Assembly: GCA_024305745.1 (NCBI GenBank)
Contig: JAHRBS010000010.1
Location: forward strand, 1,123,501-1,187,500
DNA length: 64,000 bases
Reading direction: 5' to 3'
From: Polyporus tsugae
Taxonomy: Eukaryota; Basidiomycota; Agaricomycetes; Polyporales; Polyporaceae
Part shown: positions 35,310 through 46,794 of the stretch, piece after piece
How the letters are laid out: every line of letters begins with the position of its first letter
How positions within the stretch are numbered: the first letter of the stretch is position 1
Position numbers and translations under genes: made by a program
Notes under the pieces: model-generated
Database searches by the model: none
The model's input: the letters and a program-made list of their open reading frames with translations, nothing else
What the model was told of the DNA's origin: nothing

Positions 35310-36984
35310 TCCTCCGGGTAGGGCGAACGACAGAGGAGGTCAACCGTGGTCGTGTCGTCGGTCTGTAGAGTTAGAAACGATCGTAGGAAGCCGTCAGAGC
35401 ATGCTGCGAGGGCGTGGGGGTAGGTGAGAATGTCGCGTGGGCGTTTGTAGGAGGAAGGAGGCAGCGTGCAACGCCTCACTCCGCAGGCGGTTGCAGGACG
35501 GGCACGGAACGCGAAGGCCCGTCGCCAGCGCTTGCCTCGCAGAAGGATGAGCCCGACAGAACAGGCTCAGCGATTCCCATATACTTCACACTTTGCCCCT
35601 ACCATAATTGCGTTCCCCAGGGGTTGCAGGCGCACTGCCGTGCATACATTGGACCGTCATAAGGCGAAGCGAGTCGTGGCGGCGTCGGGGAGCGGGTAAC
35701 TTGAAGCTTGTACGAAGTAACTAAGACGGCGTTACCGATTCGAGTCCGGGCACTGTCATATCCGTCATCTATTCAATATTTCACGACGGACGCCGTAATA
35801 TGGTGCATGCAACTAGCTATGGGAGGTGAAAGAAATGTTCCGAGCTCATATGAGGCCAACGCACACCTATGAGGCTCACGGCAGTGGCACTGTTACGTTC
35901 ATCCATGTTGCATTACATAGGATGCTCGAGAGACTGTTGACAGTACTGGTGCTTGTAACTTATGTGTATGCATCATCCCGAATATGGATTAAAATGGATG
36001 AAAGGCACTTAGGATGCAAAGCTTGGTTAGACACAACGGCGGATGGATAATTACTGACCTCGTAAGCATCGAACATCCAGCCAGCATCATGAGGTTAGTG
36101 GCACCTGAGTTCGTGTGAAGCGTATGCGATGAATCGTCGGGACCTCGGATCTTAGAGACTCAGAAATCTGCACATCTAGGACTGGGCTGCCAGTGGACCA
36201 GATAATTATCAGATTCCATGTGCGGACGGAACCACAAGCCTTCCTGGAATGCCCTGAACACATGAGGCGCCACCGCCTTTTGTGTTGCGGGAACATCGCG
36301 AATGAGTCTAACTGTCGAGTTGAGACCTCCCCAGCGATTCCCGTGCCACGAGAAAGATGCGGATAAGTAGGTTAAGCGTACGCCACTCACGTTCTCTGTT
36401 TAGCCGACGCCCTGAAGGAGCTGGGAGCATTGCCATATTCGGATATGTATAGCCACACACTATATACCCTTCCCACCCGAGCCCACCCGACGGCCCCGAG
36501 TCCAAGTACTTACAGTGCGTCAAGCCGTAGACGTGATCTTGAGGTACGCGTTCACAAGACATCGCCAATCGGAGGGCGGCGATAAGGCGAAGTCGTACTA
36601 CATAGTGATGTCATAACTAATAAACACTCGTAGTACAGAGCATCGGAGTACAGGGTGCTACATAATCGTGCACACAGACCTAGTGGGGCAGTAGCCAAAT
36701 CCAAGAGATTATATGCAATAGGAAGGGCGAAGAAAACGGAAGGGGGGTCACAGAGAAGAGCGTAGGCTAATAAAATAATTCGCAAGCAACGAAAATAGAG
36801 AATTCGAAGAACAACAGTGTGGGTAGACAAAACAAGACAAACAGACTTGAAACGAAGACATTACGTAGGTACTGCAATATATATCGTATGTACGGCGGCT
36901 GCAGCTCGCGCAATAGACCTCGAAAGTGAAGAACGAAAGTCGTGAAGGACTCCTCTACCACCCCAAGGGCCCGGTGCCCCGCAC
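35310..36984. other. 1.7 kb gene-free interval
   Basis: Lies between the BEM1 stop (right) and the GAS2-gene start (left), both on the minus strand. Open frames here are short and unsupported. The right 250 bp is T-rich on the minus strand, as expected for the BEM1 3' UTR. The left part should hold the GAS2-gene promoter. I see no repeat, tRNA or transposon feature. Confidence 0.45.
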
Positions 36985-39080
36985 TCACTCTGCGTACAAA
37001 ACGTGCCGATCCGTACTGTCCAGCCATATGCGCAGGTCGCTGTCATTCCCGAGCGGAACGAAATCGTTGCTCAAGCTGTCGCGGTACCTGAGCGCGAATA
37101 CGTTTCCGCCCAGCCGCGCCTGGACCTTGTCCACGAGCTGCGCATGAGTGACCTTGGGATGGACGCGGATCGCAACGAGGTCGTCCGAGACACGGTCGAA
37201 AATCTTGATCTTGAGGAACGCGGCGTTGGGGTTACTTGCGGAGATGGGTGGATTGTACGCAGCATTCGACGCTGACCGCGATCGCCCGGACGCGGAAGTC
37301 GCTGCAGTGTGCACAGAGCCGGCCTGTGAGGAGCGCATTGATACGGGTGATGGGTCGTGTGAGGAGGCAAGTGAGGAGCGAGAATTCGCTTCGTATGGGT
37401 CAATCTCGAGTGGTGTTCGGCTGCGCTGAAGGTCACCGGAAGGACCGGGGATGGGGGAGTGGGTGCGGGAGTAAGATTGGGAAGGATGGGGGGAATGTGT
37501 GCGAGATCCGCCGTTGGCGAATTGCCTGTACGAGTTCGCCGAGTCTACGCGTTGATGACCGGCACGAGACTGGCTCCGTCCGTTAGGTTGCGCGTAGTAC
37601 GAGTCGCCACCGACCACATCCTCCTCGTATCGAGACCCGTCGCTGAGACGGTTCTGGGACGAGAGGCCTAAACGAGACATCTGGTCTGCCGCGACATCGG
37701 GGTCTGCGTAGCTATGGCGCTGCTCCGCGTATGTGGATTGGCGAAGTGCATCAATCTCCCCACGGCGCGGTTCGACATTAACCTCACCGTCACCGGGTTT
37801 CAAGGCACAAAAGGCACGAATAAGGATGTGTTCGAGGATGTAGCGAGCGTAAGTCTTGAGACTACACAGCTTGTGGAGGTACTCATCGAGTTCCTCTCGC
37901 CGGTTCATGGTAATCTCGTTGTCGACAACATCAACAGGACCGGGCATGTATGGTAGTATCCGGGTGCTGGTGTCGGGACGACCGGCTTCGTGGGGGAAGG
38001 TGTCCAGAAGATCAACCTGGAAGTCGTAGAAGTCGTTGTAGGAACGGAAGAGGACAAGTTCCTTGGCCGGAGGGAGGGAATTGGAACGAGACTGGCCGTA
38101 CGGTTGGTAGACGGCGTGTACCCGGAACCAATACTCCTCCGCTTCGTAATGATACGACTTGATTTCGGCAGAGAGAAGAATTCCTTCGGACAGTAGCTTG
38201 GGGGTGAGCGGACGAGAAGGCTCTTCGGGGATCGGGTCTGATTGCCCTGGGAGCGGCGTCGCACCATGAACCGTGATCATAGGCTCCGGCTGTGCTGAGG
38301 ATGTCCGGAGAACTGCTGAAGGTAGAGAAGAAGGATCGTCGAGAACGCCTAGTGAGATGCTGTTCGCCTTGTAGTTCAAGATAGCTCTCTTCCATTGCTC
38401 CACCCGCGGCAGCTCTCCGTTGTCGATGAGTTGCTGAACGTTAGGGATCGCCTGCCCTGTGGCGGGGTCGCGGATCTCGACGAATGATACAGGAATGAGG
38501 CCGGGTCGCCCGAGGCGGCCTATGGGTTTCGCAACGAACCATTCGCGGTTTGATTGGGCGACGACGTTGATGGGATCTCCTATCTTCGCCTCGAGCTCGT
38601 CTCCGCGCTCGGCTTTGAAATCGTGGACAACGATAGCGTAGAAGGACTTGAGCTTGGGGGAATTTGGGGCGGAAGAAATGTGGGACAATCGCTCGGTTGG
38701 AGTAGGGTGTTTGGGTGAGCGAGGACTAACGCAGTGTCAATGGCGAGAGAGGGATTATAGGAGGAATTTACTCACGTAGCAGCGCCCTTGGTAAATTCCT
38801 CGAACAGGTGCGAGGGGACAAGCCCTCGTGCGCCGGACATTGGATTGTGGGCTTCATACCACAATCCACCGTTATCGTGCAAGACATGGAAAAAGTCGCC
38901 CTTGTCGAAAGACAGTTCCTGGGGAGCGGTGGACTTGTAGGGACCGAGAGCTCTGATAACCTTCTTTGGAGGTAGGATGGCCGTTGATGGTTTGGAGAGC
39001 GCGGGGAGGGGAGAAGGGATAGAAATGTTGTGATGTTGGTGGTCTTTGTTGCCATTCAATGACTTGCGGAGGGACTTCAT
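36985..39080 (-). CDS. BEM1: Polarity scaffold BEM1 (SH3-SH3-PX-PB1)
   Basis: Bem1 tethers Cdc24 and PAK kinase near Cdc42 to establish cell polarity. The 681 aa product comes from exons 39080-38776 and 38725-36985. Domains in order: SH3-1 at about 40-100 (ALGPYKSTAPQELSFDKGDF, GLVPSHLFEEF); SH3-2 at about 125-186 (AIVVHDFKAERGDELEAKIG, REWFVAKPIGRLGRPGLIPV); PX at about 305-430, with LVLFRSYNDFYDFQVDLLD and RILPYMPGP; a Ser-rich linker; and PB1 in the last 80 residues (KIKIFDRVSDDLVAIRV, then FALRYRDSLSND with the acidic patch partner side). The order equals yeast Bem1. It is divergent from NOT3 across 1.06 kb. Confidence 0.95.
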
Positions 39081-40143
39081 ACCGTCAAGGATAGTGAAAT
39101 GTCGTGAAAGGGCGTGAGGAAAAGGAGAGGACGAGAAGGGAACCTGCGAGGTGTATTATCGCCGAGACATGGCCTGTTGGTCGTGCTTCGCACTCTGTTC
39201 AAACATTCCCACGGATAGCCTACGGATGGCTTCCAATTGTTACCGTCCGCTTTTAGCACATCATCATCACGCCGTCGGGACCAATCCCTGCCCTCCCTAG
39301 GCCTCAGCGGCCGCGTCCATGCATGAATTCTGCTCTTCCCCGTCTTCGAATACTCCCACTCATCTCCACCACCGTCGGCCTTTGTACTTGTACTGGCCTC
39401 GCCTGGCATGACAGCACCCTCGTCTTGCGCGTACATCCTGTCAATCTGCGAGACCTGACGTCAGTGATCCCATCACCCGCAGCCATACATACCCTTGTCG
39501 CGTGTCAAGCTCAAGGCCTTGCATCTCCGGTCCCCGGACGTTGTCCGACTTGTCGTTGACAACTCCCTGCTCTGTCTGCAAGCATTAAGTACCCCATTCC
39601 GCACTGCCCACGCCCTCATGACATGGCGTTTTCCTGAATAAGTACATGCATAATGCTATTAGTGCGGGTTCCGCGTGTCCGCCTGCGTTCCCCATGGTAA
39701 CAAGATCCACTTATGCTTCGGCACGCCGTCTACATACATGAATTGACACCCACATACAGTACTCTCGTAAAATGTCAAAGTCTCCATGATTGAGTATAGA
39801 TGCCTTCAAAATACATTTACGAGTCGGACTAGCATTCAGTATATATAATCAGCGCCGAGAAGTGGGATAGTACACGAGCTAGAAATAATATGATTTGGAT
39901 ACCTTTGAGAAAGTTGGAAGGCAGTCCAACATTTGCGCAGCGGGAATATCTGGCTGGAACAGCGGAGCTCTTGACATTGCTACCGTTCTGTCAACGACCC
40001 AAGGAGCAGACACTTCACGTGACAGGATGGCCGAATTTGGGGGGACAAATACACTCCATCATCCCTCCCGTTTGGCGCCTTGAAACTCTCGCTCGTCCAC
40101 TTCCCCTGAGTTCTGACTCCTCCTACTATCCCCACACCACACC
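39081..40143. promoter_or_regulatory. Shared upstream region, BEM1 / NOT3
   Basis: 1.06 kb between two divergent starts with no supported gene. The middle (39590-39870) is AT-richer than the flanks. No specific site is recognised. Confidence 0.4.
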
Positions 40144-43121
40144 ATGGCAGCACGCAAGCTGCAAAGTACGTCCCCCTTTATTCTTCGCACAAGAGTCAAG
40201 CTTAACCACAGCTTATAAAGCCGAAATCGACCGGACCTTGAAGAAGGTCTCGGAAGGCGTCGAGCTCTTCGAGAGCATATACGACAAGATGCAGGCGTCG
40301 ACAAACCAGACCCAGAAGGAGAAGCTGGAGACCGACTTGAAGACACAAATCAAGAAGCTCCAGCGATTGCGCGACCAAATCAAGACGTGGGTAGCGAGCA
40401 ATGACATCAAAGACAAGTCCGCATTGCTCGACAACCGCAAGCTGATTGAGACGGTAAGCACCCCCTTTGCGCCCACATACCGGACGCCGTCGCCTCTGTG
40501 CAACCACGCAGGAAGGAGTGCACAGCTGGACGTCGGTCTGCGGTGCTGGACGATGGATTGCATATTATGCTAATAGCTTTGTCGGTCCATGTCGTCTTGT
40601 GGTCTCTGTCCACTCTCCTGTAACACCCTACTCTTGTTCAGCAAATGGAGAAGTTCAAAGCATGCGAGAAGGAGATGAAGACGAAGGCGTTCTCGAAAGA
40701 GGGTCTCACCCAATCCGCAAAGCTCGATCCGAAACAGCAGGAGAAGGCCGTTACGATGTCATGGGTGCAGTCCATGATGGACGAGCTCATGGTTCAAGTC
40801 GAGTCGGCGGAGGCTGAGATTGAGACGTTGCAGGGAGCAGGGAAGAAGAAGAAGGCGGGGGGCGCTGCAGCGGAGCGGTTAGAGGGGCTGGAGAGGTTGA
40901 ACGAGCGGCGGAAGTGGCACATCAACCGACTTGAACTCATTCTCCGGTTACTGGATAACGGCTCTTTAGCAACAGAGAAGGTATCGTCTATCCAGGACGA
41001 CGTGAAGTACTTCGTCGACAGCAATACGGTATGTACGCCTTTGTCTCCCACTGTTGTCAGCCTCACGTGGGGTGTCAGGATGAGGAGTTTGAGGAGTATG
41101 AGGGCGTCTACGACGACCTGAACCTCGATGAGGAGGAGGAGAAGTTCCGAATGCCGAACGACGAGAGTGACAGTGAGGACTCGGAAGAAGCAAGTGAAGG
41201 TGCGTCAAGACTTCATTTATGCATCGCAGGAGATTTCATGGCTGTGTAGACTTGCCTCTACGAACGCCATCCAAGAAACATGACGAAGAGAGCATTGCAA
41301 GTAGTAATAAACGCGATAGTCCGGTCTTGAAGAAGGCAGCGACGACATTGCAACAACGAAGTATGTCAACCGGACCTTCGGCTTTGTCTGTACGTCTACT
41401 AACATGGAAGCCGCAGAGCAATCAATAGCAACAGAACGTGTGTCTTTTCGACTGCTGGAACACACAAAGGCGAAGCTTACGATTCCTTGTAGTACCCAAA
41501 CCGCCTCCTCCCGCAAATTTCGCTCAACAATCGGTAGCAAGTATGGTCAAAGGCTCAGCACCACCACGAAATCCTCCATCAGGATATGCGAAAGTGGCAG
41601 CAGCAGCAGCAGCACCATCATCATCGACGCAATCGCATTCTACAGTATCAGCCTCGGCCTCGCAAACAGCGATTGTACCACCGACACCGTCAGCATCCAC
41701 GACAACGACGTCAACAAGCTCGATACCTCCAGACCAACATTCTGCTGTTACATCATCACCGAGCCTAACACATCCTTCCGTAACAAGCCCGATGCTCTCG
41801 TCTGCTGCGTCCGTATCTCATCAGCCCGACGATTCTGTGTTCTCTGCTCATGGCTCTCCTGCGCTTATTGATGCGGTCCCCAGTTCGATCGGCGGTCCTG
41901 CAGCGACGTCTTCTCCACAGCGACCGATAGCACGGAAAGGTCGGCTCTGACTTGACTAATGAACATGTCCAAGAACTTCTGCTTACGATCCATGAATCCA
42001 CAGCCTCCCTCTCGTCACCAACTGCTTTGCAACCGCTAGGCGTACCGGTATGTGCCGAACAATGCTTGATCCTCGTGGCATCCATTGCTCAACTTTTTCT
42101 TTGACCTTGCACAGCATCCTTCGCAAGACCAGCCCTCTGCGCCTGTACCCAACGGCCTTGCACCGGTGTCAACGGTAACAGTACAGGCACCCCTCACGCC
42201 CTCTCCACTGCTGCAACCTGGGCAATCCTTCCCTATCGCACCAGCCCCCGGCGCTTCGTCACCGATGCCTCATCCCGCCCAGCAACAATCGCAACAGCCG
42301 CAATTTCCTCCTGGTGTTGCACTCAACAACGCGGATCACGCCAAACAGGCGCAGGCTGCACCTGGAGCGCGTCCACCATCCGCGTCTACCCCGGGCCTCC
42401 CGTCACAGATGCAGCAGCGTGCAAACGCGTTCCCTGGCTCGCTATCTGATTTGGTGATGTCATTCGAAAATGTGAAGCAGAAGGGTATGTGTGCCTTGCG
42501 TCGTCACACCAACGTTAGACTAACAGAGTGGCGGCTTGCGTCTCAGCACCACACCGGATGTCCAACCTTGATCAGGTCCACAAGCTGCTGCAGGGGAGCT
42601 ACACGAGCATGCCGCAACCACAGGACACGGAGAAGTCAGTACCCACGTCTGATTTGCACTGTGATTCGGTTAACTGACTCGCCTCACTCCATTTAGACCC
42701 AAGTACTACGTCCCTCGGAACCCCGTCCAGACGCCATCGTACTACCCTCAGGTACCACACCCGCTTCTCAACACGCCGGGAATCTTCTCGCAGCTGGATG
42801 TCGAGACGCTGTTCTACGTGTTCTACTACCACCCGGGCACGTATCAGCAGTAAGTTCCCAATGCCACTCGTGCCACTTCATCGCGCCCGAAACTGATCCG
42901 CGTACATGTTCTGCAGGTACCTCGCTGCGAAGGAGCTCAAACGCCAATCCTGGCGGTTCCATGTGAAGTACCTGACGTGGTTCCAGCGACACTCCGAGCC
43001 GCAGGCGATCACAGAAGAGTACGAGCAGGGCGTGTACGTCTACTTTGACTGGGAAGGCTCGTGGTGTCAGCGCAAGAAGAGCGACTTCCGCTTCGAGTAC
43101 CGCTACCTCTCCGAGGACTAA
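40144..43121 (+). CDS. NOT3: CCR4-NOT complex subunit NOT3/NOT5
   Basis: Subunit of the CCR4-NOT deadenylase and transcription-control complex. The 733 aa model has 12 exons: 40144-40165, 40221-40453, 40642-41028, 41079-41199, 41250-41360, 41417-41437, 41493-41939, 42004-42047, 42115-42484, 42547-42634, 42697-42849 and 42917-43121. The N-terminal Not3 coiled-coil domain is clear: [60 protein letters not shown]. The middle is a Pro/Ser/Thr/Gln linker, where exon 6 (21 nt) and exon 8 (44 nt) are tiny. The C-terminal NOT box reads [58 protein letters not shown] and [20 protein letters not shown]. Basidiomycetes have a single gene covering yeast NOT3 and NOT5. Confidence 0.95.
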
Positions 43122-43861
43122 GCCGTGCACACCATTGCTAATCCTGGTGGCGGGGACAGCATCACAAGGACACGGTAGCGGCTTCGCTGGCTGACGCTTT
43201 CTCCTCGACCTTTCCGTTTTCGCTCCTCGCTTTCGATTGTGGTGTGCTGCGCTGCAGCACTCGATGAACCGCACTACTCTTCGCCATCTTGTCATTACTG
43301 TTGTCCGTTCGATCCCCTGGTCTTTCCTTCTCTCTCTAGTTATCGTCTCCATCTCTCGTATCCGACACTACTGTCTCTGTAGCTGCCACAGAGCCTTGGC
43401 TCTCCCCGCGTCCCGCACTGTATATGAACACGAACTTGCTATAATCCACTGTACCGTCGTCATGTCGTTTCTTCTTTCACTGTTCCCCCAATGTGTCCTT
43501 GCCTGCGTGCGCCAGCTTCATTTCTATTGGGGGATTCGTCTCTCCCACGCGATCAACAGCCTCTCGAAGTCGTTCACATACATGCATCCAGCTGTCCACC
43601 GACCTTACTGTATACGTCTAGTCGCGCTGTGACAATACCGAGTCCGGGGCATTAGTATTCGCGACGTGATCCACAGTTTCCAGCAGGGCTGTCTGACACG
43701 GGCGTTCGCGCCAGGTACCCAAGCGGGAGTGGAAGCAATAGCATGACTATTAGTGCAGGTAGAATATACGATGAGTCCCATCCCCATGGTGTCTAGTATG
43801 CGCTGGGCACGACAAGGTGCACGCAGCGGCACCCCACTAGCATGCATGTTGGCCGGGCCGT
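43122..43861. other. Convergent 3' intergenic region
   Basis: 740 bp between the stops of NOT3 and the L7/L12 gene. No coding or structural support beyond pyrimidine-rich patches near 43320-43400. Confidence 0.4.
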
Positions 43862-44760
43862 CTACTCGAGCGCGACAGTCGCACCAAGGTCCGTGAATGT
43901 CTTTTTGAGCTTCTCCGCGTCCTCCTTCGAGAGATTCTCCTTGAGGACCTGTGGTAGCGACTCGACGAACTTCTTCGCCTAGATGGGACAACGCAGACCG
44001 CGGAAGGTTGCCGAATACAAGGCTGAGCGAACTGGTCAAGGAAGAACTAGGGGGGAGACGCACCTCGATGAGGGTGAGGTTGGGAACCATCGCCTTGACC
44101 TCGCGGATGATCTTGGGCTTCGCGGCCGCGTCGAAAGCCTCGAGCTTCACGTTGAACACGGTCTTCTCCTTCGGCTTTTCCTAATGACACGTAGCGACCC
44201 ACCCACGTCCATGCGTTCATCCCTTCTATTCCCAAGCGTGTGAGACTAAAAAGGAAGGACGTACCGCTTCTGTCTCCTCAGCGGGAGCAGGTGCAGCGGC
44301 AGGCGCGGCGGCCGGCATGGCAATCTCCTGGATGTTCAGCCGTGTCTGTGTGCACACGAAGGTGTGGGTCAGCATGCGAGAACACTCGGCGCGAAATGGA
44401 ATATGCAGCGCACCTTCAAAAGGGTGACGAGGTCTGCTGCCTGGAGGAGGGTCAGGCCGGAGATGTCGTCAACGATTTTGTTGAGCTTCGGGTCGGATGG
44501 CGGAGGGGGCGCGGACGATGATGACGCGGCGGCCTCAGTCGCAAGCCATCTTGACGGGCCCGCGAGGGAGCGGGGTCTGTCATGGGGCAATACAAGTGAG
44601 CATACGTGGTTCGCAGACCACGGGGTGTGAGCTGGTATGACTGACCGCGTCGCGCGACATGACCTCGAGATGGAGCGGAGAGCAGAGGAGCACCGGGTCT
44701 ACAGAACGGTGAGTTCAGAAAAAGGCAAACATGGTCGGCACAATTGTTACTGACCGCCAT
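43862..44760 (-). CDS. MNP1: Mitochondrial ribosomal protein bL12m (L7/L12)
   Basis: Stalk protein of the mitochondrial large ribosomal subunit that recruits translation factors. The 178 aa product comes from exons 44760-44755, 44698-44646, 44576-44414, 44345-44265, 44180-44064 and 43978-43862. The first coding exon is just ATGGCG. With it the N-terminus becomes MATRCSSALRSISRSCRATR, a good matrix presequence, followed by SRWLATEAAAS. The dimerisation part is PKLNKIVDDISGLTLLQAADLVTLLK. An Ala/Pro hinge links to the C-terminal domain: EKTVFNVKLEAFDAAAKPKI, REVKAMVPNLTLIEAKKFVE and the final DLGATVALE. Size and order fit the family. Confidence 0.92.
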
Positions 44761-45537
44761 TTTAGGAGTAGGAGCAAAGCAGAAGAGGAAGACAAGGAGA
44801 CGGACTCGGACGACGTGAACGGACCGTCGCACTCAAACAGCGGTGGCCAACGACTCTGCCGCCGCCATGGAAAATCCCGGTGGGCACGTGCCGTCATGGG
44901 AATAAGCGCCCGTAGTGAACCGGCGTTCAACTTATGTAATACCAATTGTATAGAATCTGCTCTCAGCTCTCATCCATCCTCTCACTTGCATGCTGCACAG
45001 ATCTCTTGGACAAAAATACTACATTGTGCGTAGAACATATCACGTTTACCGTACAACGACTGACCCTTTGGCCGCCGATTGAAATCGAGTAAGTATTTTC
45101 ACTCGGAGGCTCATCGTGAGCGCGGTACTCATTTGCATGCTCACGCAATGTACACTTTTGCAAGATCATTCTCTTATGTTATTTAACATTCTGGCTGAAT
45201 ATATTCTCATTGGCAGATACTACTCGCGTCCTAATAGGCTAGGCGGCGAGGTGACCGTTAATATTCAGGGTGAGCTGCTTACCTCCAGGTTAGGTCTCGG
45301 GATTTAAAGCACAACATTCCTTCTAGTGACATTCTGACGGTCTACATTGATGATTGGTTATTATCGCAGAAGACGTCAGACATCGTAGCTTGGCCTCTAG
45401 TCAGTTCATGGTTTGGGGCAAGATCAGAGTAGGCCTTGCGCGAACGACAGCTGCGAGATCCCTTCTACCTGCAACTGATCAGGATCTATCCCTCTGTGTG
45501 TTCAGATTTACCCCACCAATGTCCCCGTTGCTTCGAT
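44761..45537. other. Unassigned intergenic stretch
   Basis: Low-complexity-free, AT-richer sequence with no supported gene. It may contain more of the decayed DUF6534 copy that becomes recognisable further right, but I could not align it by eye. Confidence 0.35.
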
Positions 45538-45845
45538 TCCCGGCGAGGTCTCGCATAGGTCGCAAAGCAAATATACCTGCACCAACACCTTGATCAACAA
45601 GCTGGTATGTGTGTTACGGTACCATACGCAGGAGCGTAATCGGTACCAACTCGTTCTTAGTCAACACCGGACTCAAATCGGGCTTTTGACGAGGTGCGAC
45701 CACCACGACAAGCATCGACATAACCGCTCTCCTGACCCCCCCCCCCTAGTGGATGCGCGTGCATCTCCTTGATCACGATATATGCGTTGCCCAACTCGTT
45801 CGGTTCTTATTTATTGGTCGGCCGTTGTCAGTATCCACTTCTCGG
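45538..45845 (+). pseudogene. Decayed DUF6534-type membrane-protein fragment
   Basis: Short blocks match the intact gene at 46795-48543 in the same order. TTGATCAACAAGCTG followed by a GTATGT donor parallels the intact LINRL exon end. TCAACACCGG after an acceptor parallels INTG. GTGCATCTCCTTGATCACG at about 45759-45777 is nearly identical to the intact exon 11, and TTGGTCGGCCGT parallels its FLIGR end. Between these the frame is broken and introns cannot all be placed. A C-run of about 13 sits in one intron (near 45737-45749). I infer a duplicated, degenerating copy about 2.3 kb upstream of its relative. Confidence 0.6.
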
Positions 45846-46794
45846 TCATTACAGGTCAAGGAGAACTAACTGATGTCGGACTCCGCTTTCTTTATCCGTA
45901 GTGTGCCGTAACTCGTTCAACGCACGCGAGTGCGTCTAGGAGCGATTCAGAGCATGCCTGACTGCACGCATTTGGAATAGTGCAATGTGAATGTACGTCC
46001 TTCGCTGGAACTAGGAAATCTGGTTGGTCGATTGGCTTTAGCTGGGTGATCGTCTCCATTGGCATCACGCCCAGGACATCCTACGAAGGAGTGGAGGGGT
46101 GAAGCAGATCCTGGCTTGCACTCTGTGCGCATCCTTCCTGAGAGATGTGCTCCGTCGATCGATCACAGATCTTAGAGTGCTACTGTCTTAAACCGTCAGA
46201 TGGTTTATACAACCCCCCGCTGGTAGTCGCTTATGAATATGATTTCAAGGCGGGACCCCGAATTCCCGATTGTGATTTATACCGATTCGGGGTGTGCCTC
46301 TAGTGCGCCTTCAGGGGATTCGGAGAGGGTCTAGTGTGACAGTGGTTGTCGATCATGAGACCTTCTGACCTCCATAATATTAATGGCCCAAAGAAGTTCA
46401 CCGGTGCAGCGTCGGTGTAAGTATTTGGTTCAGGGTCTAACATTACGCCTCGTCTCGCTTTTCTAGGCCGGTTCACCATTGCCTATCATGCAAGGCACCA
46501 ATTTTGATGGCCCACACCAGAAACCGACAATATTTGGTATGCTCCTCGGAAGTCGCCCGTCGAGACTCATTAATTGACAGACCGTTGGGCGTGGGCGTTG
46601 ACGTTGACGGTTCACAAATCTCTAACGATTGACTAGCCTTCCAAGCTCGGTATGGTGTCACGGAGCGCCACTTGGTTACCATTGCCGTTCGTGAGGCCTT
46701 GAGGCCCGGTGGGGGTATACAAATACGAGACGGCGTGTCTTGGCCCGAGTGCGTACCCAAGACTTTTGAGCTCCTCCATCGCACACTCTTTAGA
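45846..46794. other. Unassigned stretch upstream of DUF6534 gene
   Basis: No supported gene. A 9-bp inverted repeat (46255-46263 with 46285-46293, ACCCCGAAT arms) is present but isolated. The right end should hold the promoter of the gene starting at 46795. Confidence 0.35.

Noticed and set aside
35730..35755. GATTCGAGTCC string resembling a tRNA T-arm
   Set aside because: No matching D-arm, anticodon arm or acceptor stem within the preceding 70 bases.
46255..46293. 9-bp inverted repeat that might be a transposon end
   Set aside because: No transposase, no target-site duplication and no partner end found; a small chance hairpin is as likely.
44830..46794. A full second DUF6534 gene upstream of the intact one
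   Set aside because: Only the 45538-45845 blocks can be matched; frames are broken and upstream helices could not be found by eye.
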